Part shown: one piece after another, positions 4,717 through 7,616 of the stretch | Position numbering within the stretch: the stretch's first letter is position 1 | Layout: the number at the start of each line of letters is the position of its first letter | Notes under the pieces: generated by a model | Told to the model about the DNA's origin: nothing | Database searches by the model: none | Seen by the model: the letters and a program-made list of their open reading frames with translations, nothing else | Made by a program: the position numbers and the translations under genes | DNA from: an uncultured Bacillota bacterium | GTDB lineage: Bacteria > Bacillota > Clostridia > Christensenellales > UBA1242 | Direction of reading: 5' to 3' | DNA: 7,616 nt | Assembly (NCBI GenBank): GCA_945921365.1 | Contig: CAMEKL010000019.1 | Coordinates: 1-7,616 of the forward strand

Positions 4717-7616
4717 TTAACTTAAAAATTCAATCATAAGTTGTAAATTATCAAGAACTGACAAATTGTTTTCAAAAACAATTTCAATTGCAGTGGAAAC
4801 TTTTAATGACGCATAATCAAATGTTTTAAGTGAACTCGCAATTTTGTCCGTTACAATCTTTTCTAATTTATATAAAACAAACTTTTTTGAAAGCGAATTT
4901 AAAACAATTTTCTTAACATAATTCTTCTGTGCCAAATTTTTAAGAAGTCCAACCTTCATTAAATTTTTTGTTGGGAATGGAATTTCGCCAAAATTTGTTT
5001 CCATTTCAATGCAAAGATTTTCAAACTCTTCAATGTTTGCAAGCTCACTGATTTTAGAATAATATTCAATTCTATCCCCTTCATTTGAAATATATTCATT
5101 GCTGATATAAGCATCAAAATCCGCTTCAATTTTAATTTCAAAAAACTCTTCTTTCTTATTGCCTCTAATTTCCTCAATGCTCTCTTGAATGAGTTTGTTA
5201 TATAAATCAAATCCAAGTTTAGAAAGATGGCCATGTTGTTCTCTGCCAAGAAGATCACCCGCACCTCTAATTTCCAAATCCCTCATTGCAATTTTAAAGC
5301 CACTTCCAAGCTCTGTAAATTCACTTAATGCTTCAAGCCTTTTGTATGCAGTTTCTGTTAGAACTTTTTGAGGTCTGTATGTGAAATATGCAAACGCAAG
5401 CCTATCGCTTCTTCCAACTCTTCCTCTAAGTTGATAAAGCTCAGAAAGCCCAAGTTTGTCCGCATCAACAACAATTAGCGTGTTTGCAAAAGGATTGTCA
5501 ATTCCATTTTCAATAAGCGTTGTTGAAATGATAATATCAAACTCTCTTTTATACAGCTTATCAACGGTTTGTTTAAGAATTTTTTCATTCATTTGCGCGT
5601 GTGCAACAGCAATTTTCGCATTTGGAAGAAGTTCTCTAACTCTTCCTGCAAACTCGTCAATTGTTTTAATCTCGTTATAAATGATAAAAACTTGACCATT
5701 TCTATTAAGCTCTTTCTCGCAGGCATCAACCAAGATTTTTTCGCTATACTCCGTAACGTATGTTTGAACAGGAAGTCTATTTTTTGGTGGAGTTTCAATC
5801 AAGCTGATATCTCTAATCCCAGATAAACTCATTTGAAGAGTTCTTGGAATTGGAGTTGCAGAAAGAGAAATTATGTCTATATCCTTCTTTAAATTTTTAA
5901 TTTTTTCTTTTTGTTCAACTCCAAATTTATGTTCTTCGTCTAAAATTAAAAGCGAAAGATTCTTAAACTCAACATTTTTACCAAGAATTTTGTGCGTTCC
6001 ACACAAAAGGTCTATTTCACCATTTTTAAGTTTTTCTAAAATCTCTTTAACTTCTGCTGGAGACTTAAATCTGTTCAGAACTTCAATTCTAACCATAAAG
6101 TTCTTAAACCTTTCTTTGCAAGTGTTGTAGTGTTGTTCAGAGAGAACAGTTGTTGGACATAAAAAAGCAACCTGTTTTCCAGAAAGAATTGCCTTATATG
6201 CTGCTCTAAGTGCAACTTCTGTTTTGCCATAGCCAACATCGCCACATACAAGTCTATCTAAAATTTTATTAGATTCCATATCTCTTGTGATTTCTTTTTC
6301 CGCTCTAATTTGGTCTTCTGTTTCTTCATATGGAAAAGCATTAACGAACTCTTTGTAAAGATAATCGTTTTCTTTGTAAACAAAGCCCTTTTTCTTTTCT
6401 CTTTCACTATAAATTTTTAAAAGGTCGAAAGTAAGTTTTTTTATGCTGTTTTTAACCTTTTCCTTTTGCCTTCCAAACTCAACGCCACCAATAAGATTAA
6501 GTTTTGGCTGTTCTTCCCCGCCAATATATGCAGAAAGAAGATTAAGTTGCTCACTTGGAACATAAAGTCTATCTCCATTTTTATATTCCACAACAACATA
6601 GTCTTTTTCATGATTTAAAATTTTAAGCCTTTCAATTTGAACACACTTGCCAATGCCATGAAGTTCATGAACAACATAGTCGCCTATTTTTGGAAGATAA
6701 ATATTTTTCTTTGTAACAATTTTTTGTTTAACGTTTCCTCTAACAAGATCTTGCGTTCCAATCACAACAACTTTATCTTCTAAAAAGCTGAAAGAATTTG
6801 GAATGTATTTTTCACTTAAAAAAACTCCTGCTTGCTTTGTGTCTTTTTCAAAATCATAACAGTAAATCTTTTTTGAAAGAAATTCTCCAAGAGATTTTTT
6901 GCTACTTTCACTTCCGCAAAACAAAACAACAAAAAAATTACTCTTCATATAGTAGGTTAAATCACTAAGCAAACTGTTGTAAGCGTAAAGATATTTCCTT
7001 GACCCAACATTTTGATTTTGCAAAGTATTTTTTGCAAAATCAAAGGAAATTTCATTAAAAAACACAATTTTTTGCGAATTTTCTTTAATTTTTTCTAAAA
7101 AATTTTCTTTTGAAAAAGTTTTTTGTCTTTTAATTTTATTATTCTCTTCTTCAACATCATAATAAAAAATTTCATCACTAAGTTGTTTTGGGTTATAAAC
7201 AAAAAGAGTGCTACCACCTAATTCATTAAGATAAACAAGCAAATTGCTTAAACTTTCCTCACTGAAAATTGAAAAATTGTTAAAGACGAAATCATCAACT
7301 TTTAAATTATCAACTAAAATTTGTTCAATAAAATCCCCAAAAAAATCAACTCTAACAGCTTTATCACCAATTTGAACAGTTAAAACATCGCCTTTAACAA
7401 AAAATTCTAAATTATCTGGATTTTCAAACACTCTGCAGTAGCCAAAATCTACAAGATTTCTTATAAATTCATCTCTGTTATATTCTTGATTTTTTTCGAT
7501 TTTTAAAGTTTTTAAATTTTCTTTATTTATGTTTAAATTTAAACAGTTGGCAGTTAAAATCAAAACTGAATAATCTGAAAAAATAAAATTATTTAATTTT
7601 TTTGCATTTTTCTCTG
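4717..7616 (-). CDS. mfd: Transcription-repair coupling factor Mfd (N-terminus beyond the window)
   Basis: Mfd is a DNA translocase that removes RNA polymerase stalled at lesions and recruits UvrA for excision repair. The frame is open to the right edge. Numbered from the internal TTG at 7563, the visible parts are these. The end of the UvrB-like module comes first (about 1-85, with GYCRVFENP and VRVDFFGDFIEQI). A variable middle region is followed by the CarD-like RNA polymerase-interaction domain (about 289-345, IGDYVVHELHGIGK). The translocase has Walker A GDVGYGKT (441-448), DEEH (542-545), SATPIPRT (568-575), STTLIENGID (680-689) and QLRGRVGR (711-718). Then come the TRG region (GSGFKIAMRDLEIRGAGDLLG, in two parts, about 753-773) and the C-terminal UvrA-binding-type domain. 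Family members are about 1,150-1,180 aa; 965 codons are visible, so roughly 150-200 residues are missing. The TTG at 7563 is not the start, because the UvrB-like fold is already under way there. The lipoprotein gene follows after 60 nt. Confidence 0.96.
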   Translation of the reverse strand, partial: EKNAKKLNNFIFSDYSVLILTANCLNLNINKENLKTLKIEKNQEYNRDEFIRNLVDFGYCRVFENPDNLEFFVKGDVLTVQIGDKAVRVDFFGDFIEQILVDNLKVDDFVFNNFSIFSEESLSNLLVYLNELGGSTLFVYNPKQLSDEIFYYDVEEENNKIKRQKTFSKENFLEKIKENSQKIVFFNEISFDFAKNTLQNQNVGSRKYLYAYNSLLSDLTYYMKSNFFVVLFCGSESSKKSLGEFLSKKIYCYDFEKDTKQAGVFLSEKYIPNSFSFLEDKVVVIGTQDLVRGNVKQKIVTKKNIYLPKIGDYVVHELHGIGKCVQIERLKILNHEKDYVVVEYKNGDRLYVPSEQLNLLSAYIGGEEQPKLNLIGGVEFGRQKEKVKNSIKKLTFDLLKIYSEREKKKGFVYKENDYLYKEFVNAFPYEETEDQIRAEKEITRDMESNKILDRLVCGDVGYGKTEVALRAAYKAILSGKQVAFLCPTTVLSEQHYNTCKERFKNFMVRIEVLNRFKSPAEVKEILEKLKNGEIDLLCGTHKILGKNVEFKNLSLLILDEEHKFGVEQKEKIKNLKKDIDIISLSATPIPRTLQMSLSGIRDISLIETPPKNRLPVQTYVTEYSEKILVDACEKELNRNGQVFIIYNEIKTIDEFAGRVRELLPNAKIAVAHAQMNEKILKQTVDKLYKREFDIIISTTLIENGIDNPFANTLIVVDADKLGLSELYQLRGRVGRSDRLAFAYFTYRPQKVLTETAYKRLEALSEFTELGSGFKIAMRDLEIRGAGDLLGREQHGHLSKLGFDLYNKLIQESIEEIRGNKKEEFFEIKIEADFDAYISNEYISNEGDRIEYYSKISELANIEEFENLCIEMETNFGEIPFPTKNLMKVGLLKNLAQKNYVKKIVLNSLSKKFVLYKLEKIVTDKIASSLKTFDYASLKVSTAIEIVFENNLSVLDNLQLMIEFLS
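7011..7044. repeat. Perfect 14-bp inverted repeat inside mfd
   Basis: TTTGATTTTGCAAA (7011-7024) is followed by a 6-nt spacer (GTATTT) and its exact reverse complement (7031-7044). It lies in the variable region of Mfd before the RNA polymerase-interaction domain and encodes SFDFAKNTLQNQ on the minus strand. No T-tract follows on the minus strand, so it is not an evident terminator. Confidence 0.8.

Noticed and set aside
7561..7563. TTG at 7563 as the start of mfd
   Set aside because: The frame stays open to the window end and the sequence here already lies inside the UvrB-like module, so the gene simply continues out of the window.
1..7616. Recoded UGA, since none of the complete stop codons is TGA
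   Set aside because: Tryptophan is encoded by TGG throughout and no gene needs TGA read-through; TAA/TAG preference is common in AT-rich genomes.

Overview
The window is AT-rich, ordinary bacterial DNA. Base composition, SD-type ribosome sites, TTGACA/TATAAT promoters and the style of DnaB and Mfd point to a low-GC, Firmicutes/Clostridia-like organism, probably uncultured; I cannot place it further. Nearly all the sequence is coding, and the standard code fits: tryptophan is TGG and no gene is interrupted by TGA.

Layout, left to right. Positions 1-331 (minus) hold the first 110 codons of a phage-type terminase large subunit that runs off the left edge. Positions 404-1255 (plus) encode an exported, SH3-like, single-pass membrane protein of unknown role, the only plus-strand gene. 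Positions 1258-1803 (minus) encode a 181-aa protein with a sigma-70 region 4-like helix-turn-helix, preceded by a strong ribosome site and two candidate promoters. A rho-independent terminator at 1954-1982 closes a short minus-strand operon made of a two-helix membrane protein (3519-3773) and the replicative helicase gene dnaB (1998-3506), which starts at a near-perfect promoter at 3780-3807. Upstream of that are a putative lipoprotein with a second C-terminal membrane anchor (3814-4656) and mfd, the transcription-repair coupling factor (4717 to beyond 7616), whose N-terminal part lies outside the window.

Two themes stand out. First, the right three quarters is host housekeeping DNA (DNA repair and replication), while the left end carries a phage packaging motor. 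An HTH regulator lies upstream of terL on the same strand, with an oppositely oriented surface-protein gene between them. That order recalls a prophage late-regulator/terminase junction carrying a cargo gene, but this is inference and a host origin for the regulator is equally possible. Second, two genes (404 and 3773) have a TATAAT exactly 6 nt before the ATG and no SD, which predicts leaderless mRNAs, whereas dnaB, the regulator and terL have SD sites. DnaB also ends in an acidic tail resembling the C-terminal tip of SSB. I saw no CRISPR array, tRNA, rRNA or insertion sequence.
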